Origin: Ilyomonas sp965214235
Lineage (GTDB): Bacteria; Bacteroidota; Bacteroidia; Chitinophagales; Chitinophagaceae
Reading direction: 5' to 3'
Length of the DNA stretch: 64,000 nucleotides
Assembly: GCA_965214235.1 (NCBI GenBank)
Contig: CBDCBH010000003.1
Location: 1,240,001-1,304,000 of the forward strand
The notes under the pieces are model-generated. The model was not told the origin of the DNA, made no database searches, and worked only from the letters and a program-made list of their open reading frames with translations. This document shows, in pieces, positions 46,462 to 54,503 of this stretch (within the stretch, counting starts at the first letter, position 1; every line of letters begins with the position of its first letter). Made by a program: the position numbers and the translations under genes.

Positions 46462-46968
46462 CTATTGCATAAAATTACGAAACAACTGAAAACAATCTTT
46501 GTCAACTATATTTGATTTTGAGATTCGAATTGATAAGCTATTCTTCATTTTATGACTATCAAAATTAGGTAAACTTTTTAAATACTGCTGGATATAAACC
46601 CAATATCCAACTTCATTTTTAGCATCATATAAAATAAAGATTACCGGATAAGGTTCGTTGTACCATGTATTGATGTCTTTCTTATCAATGGAAAATGAAA
46701 CTTCAGAGTTATTATTTACGCTCTTTAGTTTATCAGTTGCTTTTAGCTGAATAAATATGCTTCCGTTTTCAAATTCACCTTTTTCATTAAAAGTGTAAAC
46801 GTTTAAATCATAGCCATAATCAGAATAAATGCGTTCAACAGAAAAGCCATTTAAGAGTGCAAATTTTTCAACATAATTCACGCTTAAATCAGCAATATTA
46901 TGTTCACGGGTTCGTCGTTTGCGTGAGTAAGTAACTTTGGTTTTTTGTTTTGGTTTGCTGGCAGGCAT
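46462..46968 (-). CDS. DUF4365-domain protein (PD-(D/E)XK nuclease-like)
   Basis: A 168-residue protein with a basic N-terminus (KPKQKTKVTYSRKRRTREH) and then the DUF4365 core: SDYGYDLNVY (Asp54), NGSIFIQLKATDK (Gln74, Lys76) and FSIDKKDINTWY. The D-x(n)-Q-x-K layout is what the PD-(D/E)XK nuclease family uses, and DUF4365 domains often sit on defence proteins. No ATPase or helicase domain is attached here. It is the first gene of a two-gene unit with the HicA-like gene. AT-rich relative to the chromosome around it. Confidence 0.75.
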   Translation of the reverse strand: MPASKPKQKTKVTYSRKRRTREHNIADLSVNYVEKFALLNGFSVERIYSDYGYDLNVYTFNEKGEFENGSIFIQLKATDKLKSVNNNSEVSFSIDKKDINTWYNEPYPVIFILYDAKNEVGYWVYIQQYLKSLPNFDSHKMKNSLSIRISKSNIVDKDCFQLFRNFMQ

Positions 46969-47045
46969 GAAGTTTTTACTTGTAGGTAGTGTAAATACAA
47001 AAGAGTAAAATTAATTGGATTTCTGTTTTCTCCTGATTAGATTTT

Positions 47046-47127
47046 GGCGCAAGTATCCACTTATGCTTTCTTATTATTCGTGTAGCGAGTGAAGGGTCTG
47101 TAAGAACCGGCACAAGTGGACACGTGC
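47046..47127. repeat. Long imperfect inverted repeat, possible MITE or small RNA hairpin
   Basis: GGCGCAAGTATCCACTTATGC (47046-47066, whose inner part is itself near-palindromic) pairs with GGCACAAGTGGACACGTGC (47109-47127) across about 42 bases, with three mismatches. It lies in the gap between the DUF2971 gene and the DUF4365 gene. Confidence 0.45.
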
Positions 47128-47159
47128 ATCAGCAAGTGAATAACAATAATGAAGCAAAT

Positions 47160-48161
47160 TCATTTGAATTCCTTTTTAAATTTTGACTCTAAAAATTGAA
47201 CTGAATAACCAAGCTTTGCTTGGATTAGTTTTGAACCAATATCAATAATTTGTTTTGTTTTTATTTCGTTCACATTATATCCAACAATGACTTGTTTCAA
47301 TTTTAAATGAGGAAACTGATTAAAATATTCTTCAATATCAAGCCCTTTTGATCTTAATTGCATTTCTTCTCCGGTCGCTGGTAAGTTAAAAGGAATACAG
47401 GTAAAAGCTCCTTTCTCACCTCTCTCTGTTACATAATGATTCAAATTTGTCCATAAAAAATAATTGCACAACGGAATGTTCTCAATAAATGTTCTGTCAT
47501 TATACCATAGGTTGACAAAAAGTCTAAATTCATTTTCTATTTTCCACACCTCGTGCTTATATAGCATACACATTATAGGAATAAATGAAGGAAGAGAAAC
47601 TCCGGCAGTATTATCTTGATTATAATAATATTGAGATATTTTTTTTAGATAGCCAAATGGCTTGTTATCTTTTCCGTAATGGACTTTTCCAAATGTAAAA
47701 TGGTTCCATTCAAAATTGTAATTTTCAATTTCAAATACTAAAGCAGCTCCAAAACCATCTTTGCCATACAGACGCCACATGTTATAATCTTCATTTTGCA
47801 AGTTCACATCATAACCACAAAATGAAGTGATAAACATGTATTGCTTTTCTCTATTGTAGACATCATCTAACAGACTAAAATCAAATTTATTTAAAGCAAA
47901 TTTCAATTCATGTGGATCATTTAAATTAAAAAGATTGTAAAGCCTCAATTGGCAGGAATTCAGTATTCCAAATAAGCTATCACAACTCGTATACTGAACA
48001 AATTGTTTTGGCATATCAGAATTATAAAGGCGCTTTATAATTTGATCTGAATCTTCTGGCACAGACCAACTTTTACTTCCTAAATCTCCATTATCTAATG
48101 TAACGGTCATAGACGGTTTTGAATCGGGAAATATTTCATAAAATAAATTATCAGCTTCCAT
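47160..48161 (-). CDS. DUF2971-family protein
   Basis: A 333-residue protein with the DUF2971 order: QYTSCDSLFGILNSCQLRLYNLFNLNDPHEL near residue 56-86, then ITSFCGYD, MWRLYGKDGFGAALVFE, and KHEVWKIENEFRL. The WRLYG and NDP motifs and the late EFR triad are well kept. Molecular function is unknown; such proteins often lie in accessory regions. The gene is AT-rich, just 19 bp downstream of the end of mfd's frame on the same strand, and followed by the inverted repeat at 47046-47127. Confidence 0.75.
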   Translation of the reverse strand: MEADNLFYEIFPDSKPSMTVTLDNGDLGSKSWSVPEDSDQIIKRLYNSDMPKQFVQYTSCDSLFGILNSCQLRLYNLFNLNDPHELKFALNKFDFSLLDDVYNREKQYMFITSFCGYDVNLQNEDYNMWRLYGKDGFGAALVFEIENYNFEWNHFTFGKVHYGKDNKPFGYLKKISQYYYNQDNTAGVSLPSFIPIMCMLYKHEVWKIENEFRLFVNLWYNDRTFIENIPLCNYFLWTNLNHYVTERGEKGAFTCIPFNLPATGEEMQLRSKGLDIEEYFNQFPHLKLKQVIVGYNVNEIKTKQIIDIGSKLIQAKLGYSVQFLESKFKKEFK

Positions 48162-48179
48162 GTTGTAATATTCAAATCA

Positions 48180-51100
48180 TCACACTAAACTCTCTACTCC
48201 AACTCCCACCACTTCACCATGCATCTTCTTCAAAAAATCATACATCGAATTCATGTTTTTCACATCATCACCAATTAATAAAAAGTTCTTGCCGGCTTGC
48301 TTTAATCGCGCTTTGTTAGTGCCGGTTTGCAGATAGTCAATCACACGCTTAAACAAGTCACTTTCAAAGTAAGGCGAATCAGGACGATTGATAAAATAAC
48401 AACGAAGGGTATTATCTTTCAAACTCATTTTTTCAAAGCCTAAATCAATAGCTAAACGGCGGCAGCGAACAGTAGCAAACAAGTCTTCTACCTGCTTTGG
48501 CATCGGGCCAAAACGGTCTTGCATTTCAGTATGGAAAGCCCGCAGATCATTTTCATTTTCGCAGTTATCCAACCGTGTGTACAACGATAACCGTTCGGTA
48601 ATGCTTTCTACATATTCATCAGGAATCAGAATTTCTAAATCGGTATCAATGGTGCAATCGGTTACAAAATCATCCTGTTGGCTGATCTCTTCTTTAAACA
48701 AATCTTTGAACGAAGTTCGCTTCAGCTCGCGCACGGCTTCTTCTAATATTTTCTGGTACATTTCAAAACCAATCTCTGCCATAAAGCCGCTTTGCTCGCC
48801 GCCCAATAAATTGCCTGCGCCACGAATGTCTAAATCGCGCATCGCAATCTGGAAGCCGCTTCCCAGATCGCTGAATTGCTCTAAGGTTTGCAAACGCTTG
48901 CGGCTATCGGTTGGCAACGTGCTCATCGGCGGAGCCAGCAAATAACAAAACGCTTTCTTATTGCTTCTGCCCACACGACCGCGCAATTGGTGCAAATCAC
49001 TCAATCCAAAATGATGCGCATTGTTCACGATAATGGTATTTACATTCGATATATCCACGCCGCTTTCTACTATATTGGTACAAACGAGAACATCATATTT
49101 CTTATCAATAAAATCAAGAATCTTTTCTTCTAACTGATCGCCTTCCATTTGCCCGTGTGCATACGAAATACTAAGGTCGGGACACTGCGCTTGAATCATG
49201 GCAGCCATCTCCGGCAAGCCCTGAACTCTGTTGTGAATAAAGAATACCTGGCCACCACGTTCCGTTTCATAATAGATAGCATCCCGGATAGCTTCGGCGT
49301 TAAAAATTTGCACTTCGGTTTGTATCGGTTGCCTGTTTGGCGGTGGAGTGTTAATGATGCTTAAATCGCGTGCGCCCATCAAGCTAAAATGCAGCGTGCG
49401 GGGAATCGGAGTAGCCGTCAACGTTAAGCAATCCACGTTTGTTTTTAATGTCTTTAATTTCTCTTTATGCGCAACGCCAAACTTCTGTTCTTCATCAATA
49501 ATCATCAATCCCAAATCTTTAAATTTTACGTCTTTACCAAGCAACGCGTGTGTGCCCACAATGATATCAACTTTGCCATCAGCAACTTTTTGATACGTTT
49601 CTTTTTTTTCTTTGGATGATTTAAAACGGTTCACATAATCAACCGTTACCGGGAACTCTTTTAAACGGTCTTCAAAAGTTTTATAATGCTGAAACGCAAG
49701 TATGGTTGTAGGCACTAAAATAGCCACTTGTTTTCCATCTAAAACAGCTTTAAAAGCCGCCCGTACAGCTACTTCCGTTTTACCAAAGCCAACATCGCCA
49801 CACACCAAACGGTCCATCGGCGCAGCTTGTTCCATATCTCTTTTTACATCTGCTACCGAGCTTGCCTGATCGGGCGTATCTTCATAAATAAAAGAGGCTT
49901 CCAACTCGGCTTGCATATAATTATCGGGAGCGAATGCAAAGCCGTGCTGCGCCTTGCGCTGCGCATATAATTTAATGAGGTCAAAAGCGATTTCTTTAAC
50001 CTTCGTTTTTGTCTTTTCTTTTAATCGGTTCCATACATCGCTGCCTAATTTATTGATCTTCGGAATTGTGCCTTCCTTACCTGTATATTTACTGATTTTA
50101 TGTAGCGAATTGATATTGACGTACAGAATATCGCTGTCTTTATAAATGATGCGCACCGCTTCCTGGATTCTTCCGTTGACATCAATTTTTTGCAAGCCGC
50201 TATATGTTCCCACACCATGATCAATGTGCGTTATAAAATCGCCGGGTTGCAAGTCCCGCAAGGTTTTCAGCGTAAGGGCTTTGTTTTTATTGTAAGCTTG
50301 TTTTACCCGATATTTATGATATCGCTGAAAGATTTGATGATCGGTATAACACACCACTTTCAAATCTTCATCTATAAAACCTTCATGAATGCTGGTAGCA
50401 ACGGGAATGAATTGGATCTCTGTTTTGAGATCAGTAAAAATGGTGTTGAGACGCTCCAATTGTTTTGCCTGATCAGCAAAAATATAAAGCGAATATTTGG
50501 CGGCTTCATGGGCTTTTAAATCCTTTATTAATAAATCAAATTGGCGGTTGAAAGAAGGTTGCGATTTGGTGTTGAAAACAACCTCATCCCCAACAGGGCT
50601 ACGCCCGTAAGTTTCGTTAAAAGCATTGCTTTTTTCCTCGCTTACTCCACGGGTGGAGAAGGGGCTATGTGCAACCCCTTCACCCTTCTGCGAGTGGCTG
50701 TTTTTCAAAAGCCCCTCTCCACCCGAGGAGAGGGGTTGGGGTGAGGCGAAATATGGTTTGTAACCAAATTCAACAATGTGCCGCTGCTGTATTTGACGTT
50801 CAATTGTTGCCGCCGGAGAGAAATCTTGTAAGCCCACTTCTTTAAAAATCTTTGTTTCATCTTCATCATCGTCTTCATTTTCCAGCAACGCAGCCGCTTT
50901 CTTTGTCATGCCTTCGGCTTTCAGCTTTTCGCTTTCGGCCAGTATTCGTTCTTCGTTCGCTTTTGTTCTTTCCAAAAACAATCCCAGGTCTTCTTCCTCA
51001 ATTTCTATTTTTTCTTTTATTACATCCCAATCTTTCAACCAAACAATTGTGTTTTCAGGTAAAAATTCTAATAAAGAAACTTTATCGCCGGTGTCAAATT

Positions 51101-51845
51101 GCGTTTCAATATTCGGGATGATAGACACCTGCAACAGCTTGCGTTCGCTCAACTGCGATTCAGGATCGAAGATGCGGATGCTGTCCACTTCATTGCCAAA
51201 CAACTCTAAGCGATAGGGTTTTTCGTTACCAAACGAATAAATATCTAAGATGCCACCACGCAGTGCATACTGACCTGGTTCATATACAAAATCGCTTCTT
51301 CTAAAACCGTACATACCGAATAATTCCAGCAGGCTTTCCAGGTTGATGGTATCGTTTACTTTGATGCTGATAATGTTGCCGCTCAGCGTTTTTGGCAGCA
51401 CTACTTTTTCAAATAAAGCTTCGGGATAAGTAACAATAATTTTCTTCCTCACTCCTACCTCTCCACCGGTGGAGAGGGGAGTTGACAGCTTGGTTAACGC
51501 TTCTGTTCGCAGCATTACATGCGAGCTATTGAGCAGTCGGAAGTTCTTTCTGTTTTTGAAAGAAGAAGGAAAATAAAACAGGTCTAATGCACTGGTTAAG
51601 TTTTCCAATGTATTTTGAAAATATGCCGCTTCTTCCGCATCATTTAACACCACCAAATGGTTCAATCCCTGCGTATTGGGATGCGCAAACACAGCTGCCA
51701 CAATGAATTCTGCACTGCTGCCTTGTAAGTTTTTTAGAAAGATTTTTTCAGATGAGCCATCGGTTGGAGCAAAAGATAACCTGTGCGTTAACTGTAAAAC
51801 GCGCTCATTATTTTGATACTGCTGAAGCAGTGTATGTAGATTCAT
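48180..51845 (-). CDS. mfd: Transcription-repair coupling factor Mfd, with in-frame repeat insertions
   Basis: Mfd removes stalled RNA polymerase and recruits UvrABC. At 1221 residues it is longer than most of the family. It has UvrB-like N-terminal modules and the RNA-polymerase-interacting region (GDFITHIDHGVGTYSGLQ). The ATPase motor shows Walker A GDVGFGKTEVA, DEEQKFG as the DEEQ box, and TATPIPRTLHFSLMG, then the C-terminal TRCF domain. Two extra segments, residues about 119-133 and 364-424, are rich in LSxGGEG-like text and are encoded by palindromic repeats; neither disrupts a motor motif. A -7 box TATCTTTG lies 12 bp before the start. Confidence 0.95.
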   Translation of the reverse strand: MNLHTLLQQYQNNERVLQLTHRLSFAPTDGSSEKIFLKNLQGSSAEFIVAAVFAHPNTQGLNHLVVLNDAEEAAYFQNTLENLTSALDLFYFPSSFKNRKNFRLLNSSHVMLRTEALTKLSTPLSTGGEVGVRKKIIVTYPEALFEKVVLPKTLSGNIISIKVNDTINLESLLELFGMYGFRRSDFVYEPGQYALRGGILDIYSFGNEKPYRLELFGNEVDSIRIFDPESQLSERKLLQVSIIPNIETQFDTGDKVSLLEFLPENTIVWLKDWDVIKEKIEIEEEDLGLFLERTKANEERILAESEKLKAEGMTKKAAALLENEDDDEDETKIFKEVGLQDFSPAATIERQIQQRHIVEFGYKPYFASPQPLSSGGEGLLKNSHSQKGEGVAHSPFSTRGVSEEKSNAFNETYGRSPVGDEVVFNTKSQPSFNRQFDLLIKDLKAHEAAKYSLYIFADQAKQLERLNTIFTDLKTEIQFIPVATSIHEGFIDEDLKVVCYTDHQIFQRYHKYRVKQAYNKNKALTLKTLRDLQPGDFITHIDHGVGTYSGLQKIDVNGRIQEAVRIIYKDSDILYVNINSLHKISKYTGKEGTIPKINKLGSDVWNRLKEKTKTKVKEIAFDLIKLYAQRKAQHGFAFAPDNYMQAELEASFIYEDTPDQASSVADVKRDMEQAAPMDRLVCGDVGFGKTEVAVRAAFKAVLDGKQVAILVPTTILAFQHYKTFEDRLKEFPVTVDYVNRFKSSKEKKETYQKVADGKVDIIVGTHALLGKDVKFKDLGLMIIDEEQKFGVAHKEKLKTLKTNVDCLTLTATPIPRTLHFSLMGARDLSIINTPPPNRQPIQTEVQIFNAEAIRDAIYYETERGGQVFFIHNRVQGLPEMAAMIQAQCPDLSISYAHGQMEGDQLEEKILDFIDKKYDVLVCTNIVESGVDISNVNTIIVNNAHHFGLSDLHQLRGRVGRSNKKAFCYLLAPPMSTLPTDSRKRLQTLEQFSDLGSGFQIAMRDLDIRGAGNLLGGEQSGFMAEIGFEMYQKILEEAVRELKRTSFKDLFKEEISQQDDFVTDCTIDTDLEILIPDEYVESITERLSLYTRLDNCENENDLRAFHTEMQDRFGPMPKQVEDLFATVRCRRLAIDLGFEKMSLKDNTLRCYFINRPDSPYFESDLFKRVIDYLQTGTNKARLKQAGKNFLLIGDDVKNMNSMYDFLKKMHGEVVGVGVESLV
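50575..50750. repeat. In-frame palindromic repeat cluster inside mfd
   Basis: Contains CCCCTCTCC...GGAGAGGGG hairpins (50712-50735) and the related GGGTGGAGAAGGGGCT and CCCCTTCACCCTTCT strings, flanked by CAACCCC/GGGTTGGGGTGAGG edges. It adds about 60 residues to Mfd without breaking the frame. Confidence 0.8.
51458..51477. repeat. Second palindromic repeat inside mfd
   Basis: A perfect 20-base palindrome with core CTCTCCACCGGTGGAGAG, encoding the LSTGGE stretch near residue 123 of Mfd. It is the same family as the repeat at 50712. Confidence 0.8.
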
Positions 51846-51856
51846 AAATGCGGCTG

Positions 51857-51864
51857 CAAAGATA
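51857..51864 (-). promoter_or_regulatory. -7 box of mfd
   Basis: The minus strand reads TATCTTTG, 12 bp before the start, predicting an almost leaderless transcript. Confidence 0.5.
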
Positions 51865-52040
51865 CGACAGGCGCGGGTTTTAATGTAGTTTGAAGATGAA
51901 AGGGAATGTTAGAAAAGATCGCTGCTTTGCTTTTCGATAAAAAGATTACCGAATTCACAGACAATGTTGCCATATTCAAGTTTCATTCCTCACACTAACA
52001 GATGAATCAAGACTTTTGAATTTTATAAAATGAAGTATCT

Positions 52041-53753
52041 ATGAAAATTATAAAGCTGATTTACTACACAGTACGAGAAATTTTTTTGCTGATGCTATAC
52101 TTGTGCATTAGCTACAATTTATCAGCACAAATTAAATGGCGCAATGATTCCATTCCGTTTTCAGAAGTTGCGTGGAATAATATGTCAACTTCCTACTTTG
52201 CTGACAGTGCTGATAAAATGATTGCTCTTGTTACAGCAATTCCTTACAATGGAGTTGATCTAATCAGCGATAATAAGGAACTGGATTTATTTTTTACCAG
52301 TTCCTACTACAGGTACCAGTCAAACCTTACTAATCACTTTCAAAAGCTGGATACATACGATTCAGGTAATGTATATTTTGTAACGCCCGGTATCTTCAAA
52401 AGCAATGCTGATAGTTTTGAATATCGCATTTTGAAAGACGGTGATTCAGTAATGAAAGACTGGAGCAATATTACACAGTTTGCCGACAGCAATTTTCAAC
52501 TCAATATGTTTAAAAAGTATTGTGGCTTTTTAGGCGGTTATCATACCATATGGGATCATTTTGTTACCGTTCAATTGCGAAGAAAAAACAGTTCCGGGAA
52601 TATCGCTGAATCATCCGTGTACTGGAAACAAATTCATCCGAGGATAGCGGGTATTTATACATCGGATGACATGAATGAATTTTTACGAAGGCTTAAAAAC
52701 TCCTACACAACAACAGAAGAACAGAACAAGCAAAAGAAGTGGAAAGAGGTATATGAGAATGAAGATGATAGTCTTCATCATCGCCCTAAAACATTTGTAT
52801 TTAGAGCCGGAGAAAGCAGCATCATCTTCTATTTAAATGCTTCTATTTATTGGAAAGAAGCAATTGAATATTCTTTGGAGAAAGACGGCGAAACGATTGT
52901 TAACTGGAAACCGAACGATTATGATAATGACTTCATCTGGCTGCACAATTTAACGCATGGCGATTATGTACTGAAGATGCGGTTTAGCAAGCAACGGCAT
53001 AATGTATCGTCTTACCCGTTTCAAATTGAAGCATATTGGTATCAGACTTCGCTATTTTATTTTGCCTTGGGTTGCCTGACAGGACTGATGATTGTATTCG
53101 TTACTTATTTCTTTATCAACAAACGGAAACTAAGTAGCGAAAGAGGCAAACGGGAGAAATTGCAGCTTGAGCAAAAAACCATTCACTCACAGCTCAATCC
53201 GCATTTTACTTTCAATGCCTTAAGCTCAATTCAAAGCCTGATGAATCAGAATAAAATCGAGGAGGCTAATTATTATTTTACAGAGTTCAGTTCCTTATTA
53301 AGAGATTCGTTGCGCAATAACGAAAAAGAAATGTTGCCCTTACATATTGAATTGCAAACGCTGGAAAGCTATATAAAATTGGAACAGCTTCGGTTTGATT
53401 TTACTTACGAAATAAAGGTTGATAAAACTATTAACACCAGCACGGTTGAAGTGCCTTCTTTACTGCTGCAGCCATTGGTAGAAAATGCCATTAAACACGG
53501 TGTTTCGCAGTTGCAAAAGCAAGGGAAAATAATAATTGAGATGATAGCAGAAGAAAACAATCTTATCATAAAAATAATGGACAACGGCAAAGGATTTTCT
53601 TTAGATAAAGCGAGTTCAGGATTTGGTTTGCCGCTCACAAAAGAAAGAATCAGCTTAATCAACCGAAGCCTGAAACAACAGGAAATCGGGCTGACCATTA
53701 ATAGCCATGCAGCCGGAACAGTAATAACTTTACAATTCACCAACTGGTTATAA
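52041..53753 (+). CDS. Sensor histidine kinase of the LytS/YehU type
   Basis: A 570-residue protein: signal peptide or first membrane segment, a large periplasmic region of about 320 residues of beta-rich character, one membrane helix (LFYFALGCLTGLMIVFVTYFF near 335-355), a short coiled coil, then the His-kinase domain. The phospho-acceptor is in QLNPHFTFNALSSIQSLM near 385, and the ATP-binding part has VENAIKHG and DNGKGF. No response regulator domain is fused. It ends 3 bp before a LytTR regulator, which is certainly its partner. The signal sensed is unknown. Confidence 0.92.
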   Translation: MKIIKLIYYTVREIFLLMLYLCISYNLSAQIKWRNDSIPFSEVAWNNMSTSYFADSADKMIALVTAIPYNGVDLISDNKELDLFFTSSYYRYQSNLTNHFQKLDTYDSGNVYFVTPGIFKSNADSFEYRILKDGDSVMKDWSNITQFADSNFQLNMFKKYCGFLGGYHTIWDHFVTVQLRRKNSSGNIAESSVYWKQIHPRIAGIYTSDDMNEFLRRLKNSYTTTEEQNKQKKWKEVYENEDDSLHHRPKTFVFRAGESSIIFYLNASIYWKEAIEYSLEKDGETIVNWKPNDYDNDFIWLHNLTHGDYVLKMRFSKQRHNVSSYPFQIEAYWYQTSLFYFALGCLTGLMIVFVTYFFINKRKLSSERGKREKLQLEQKTIHSQLNPHFTFNALSSIQSLMNQNKIEEANYYFTEFSSLLRDSLRNNEKEMLPLHIELQTLESYIKLEQLRFDFTYEIKVDKTINTSTVEVPSLLLQPLVENAIKHGVSQLQKQGKIIIEMIAEENNLIIKIMDNGKGFSLDKASSGFGLPLTKERISLINRSLKQQEIGLTINSHAAGTVITLQFTNWL

Positions 53754-53756
53754 AAC

Positions 53757-54503
53757 ATGACGACATGCGTTATTATAGACGATGAGCCAAACAATATTCT
53801 GAACCTGCAAATGCTGCTGCAAAAACATTGCAGCGGAATCAGTGTTTTGGCTACGGCAACAAGCGCAGAGGAAGGAAGTCAAATCATTTTAAAACACCAA
53901 CCCGATGTTGTTTTTTTAGACATACAAATGCCTGATAAAAATGGTTTTCAGTTGCTGCAATCGCTACCGAAGCTCAATTTTGAAATCGTCTTTGTAACGG
54001 CTTACGATCAGTATGGAATACAAGCTGTAAAGTTTGCTGCGCTCGATTATTTATTGAAGCCAATTAAGGTTGAGGAACTGCAAATGGCAGTGAATAAAGC
54101 AACAGAAAAAAGCGTATTGAAAAAACAAAATATGCAATTGCAAAACCTGATTGAAGTATTGAAGCAAAGTAATAAAAAAGAAGAGCAGCGCATAGCATTG
54201 CCTTCGGCTAAAGAAACAAGATTTGTACAAACCGGCAGCATCATCCGTTGCAAATCGCAGAACAGTTACACCTTTTTTTATTTGAACAACAATGAAAAAA
54301 TACTGGTATCAAAACCTATTTATGAATATGAAGAATTATTGGAAGAATATGGCTTTATCCGTTGTCATCAATCGCATCTGGTAAACAAAAAATTCATCAG
54401 AAGCTGGATAAAAAATGACGGTGATTTTTTGTTGCTGGAAGATGGAACCGAAGTGCCGGTATCGAGGCAAAAGAAAGACTTTGTAAAACGTTTACTTCTT
54501 TAG
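53757..54503 (+). CDS. LytTR-family response regulator
   Basis: A 248-residue regulator. The receiver domain has the acidic pair DDE near 8-10, the phosphorylation site Asp55 in VVFLDIQMPDKNGF and Lys near 105. A LytTR DNA-binding domain follows from about residue 145 (IRCKSQNSYTFFYLNNNEKILVSKPIYEYEELL and RCHQSHLVNKKFI). Together with the kinase 3 bp upstream it forms a two-component system. Targets cannot be named from the window. Its stop codon overlaps the last codons of the convergent PurF-like gene by four bases. Confidence 0.94.
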   Translation: MTTCVIIDDEPNNILNLQMLLQKHCSGISVLATATSAEEGSQIILKHQPDVVFLDIQMPDKNGFQLLQSLPKLNFEIVFVTAYDQYGIQAVKFAALDYLLKPIKVEELQMAVNKATEKSVLKKQNMQLQNLIEVLKQSNKKEEQRIALPSAKETRFVQTGSIIRCKSQNSYTFFYLNNNEKILVSKPIYEYEELLEEYGFIRCHQSHLVNKKFIRSWIKNDGDFLLLEDGTEVPVSRQKKDFVKRLLL

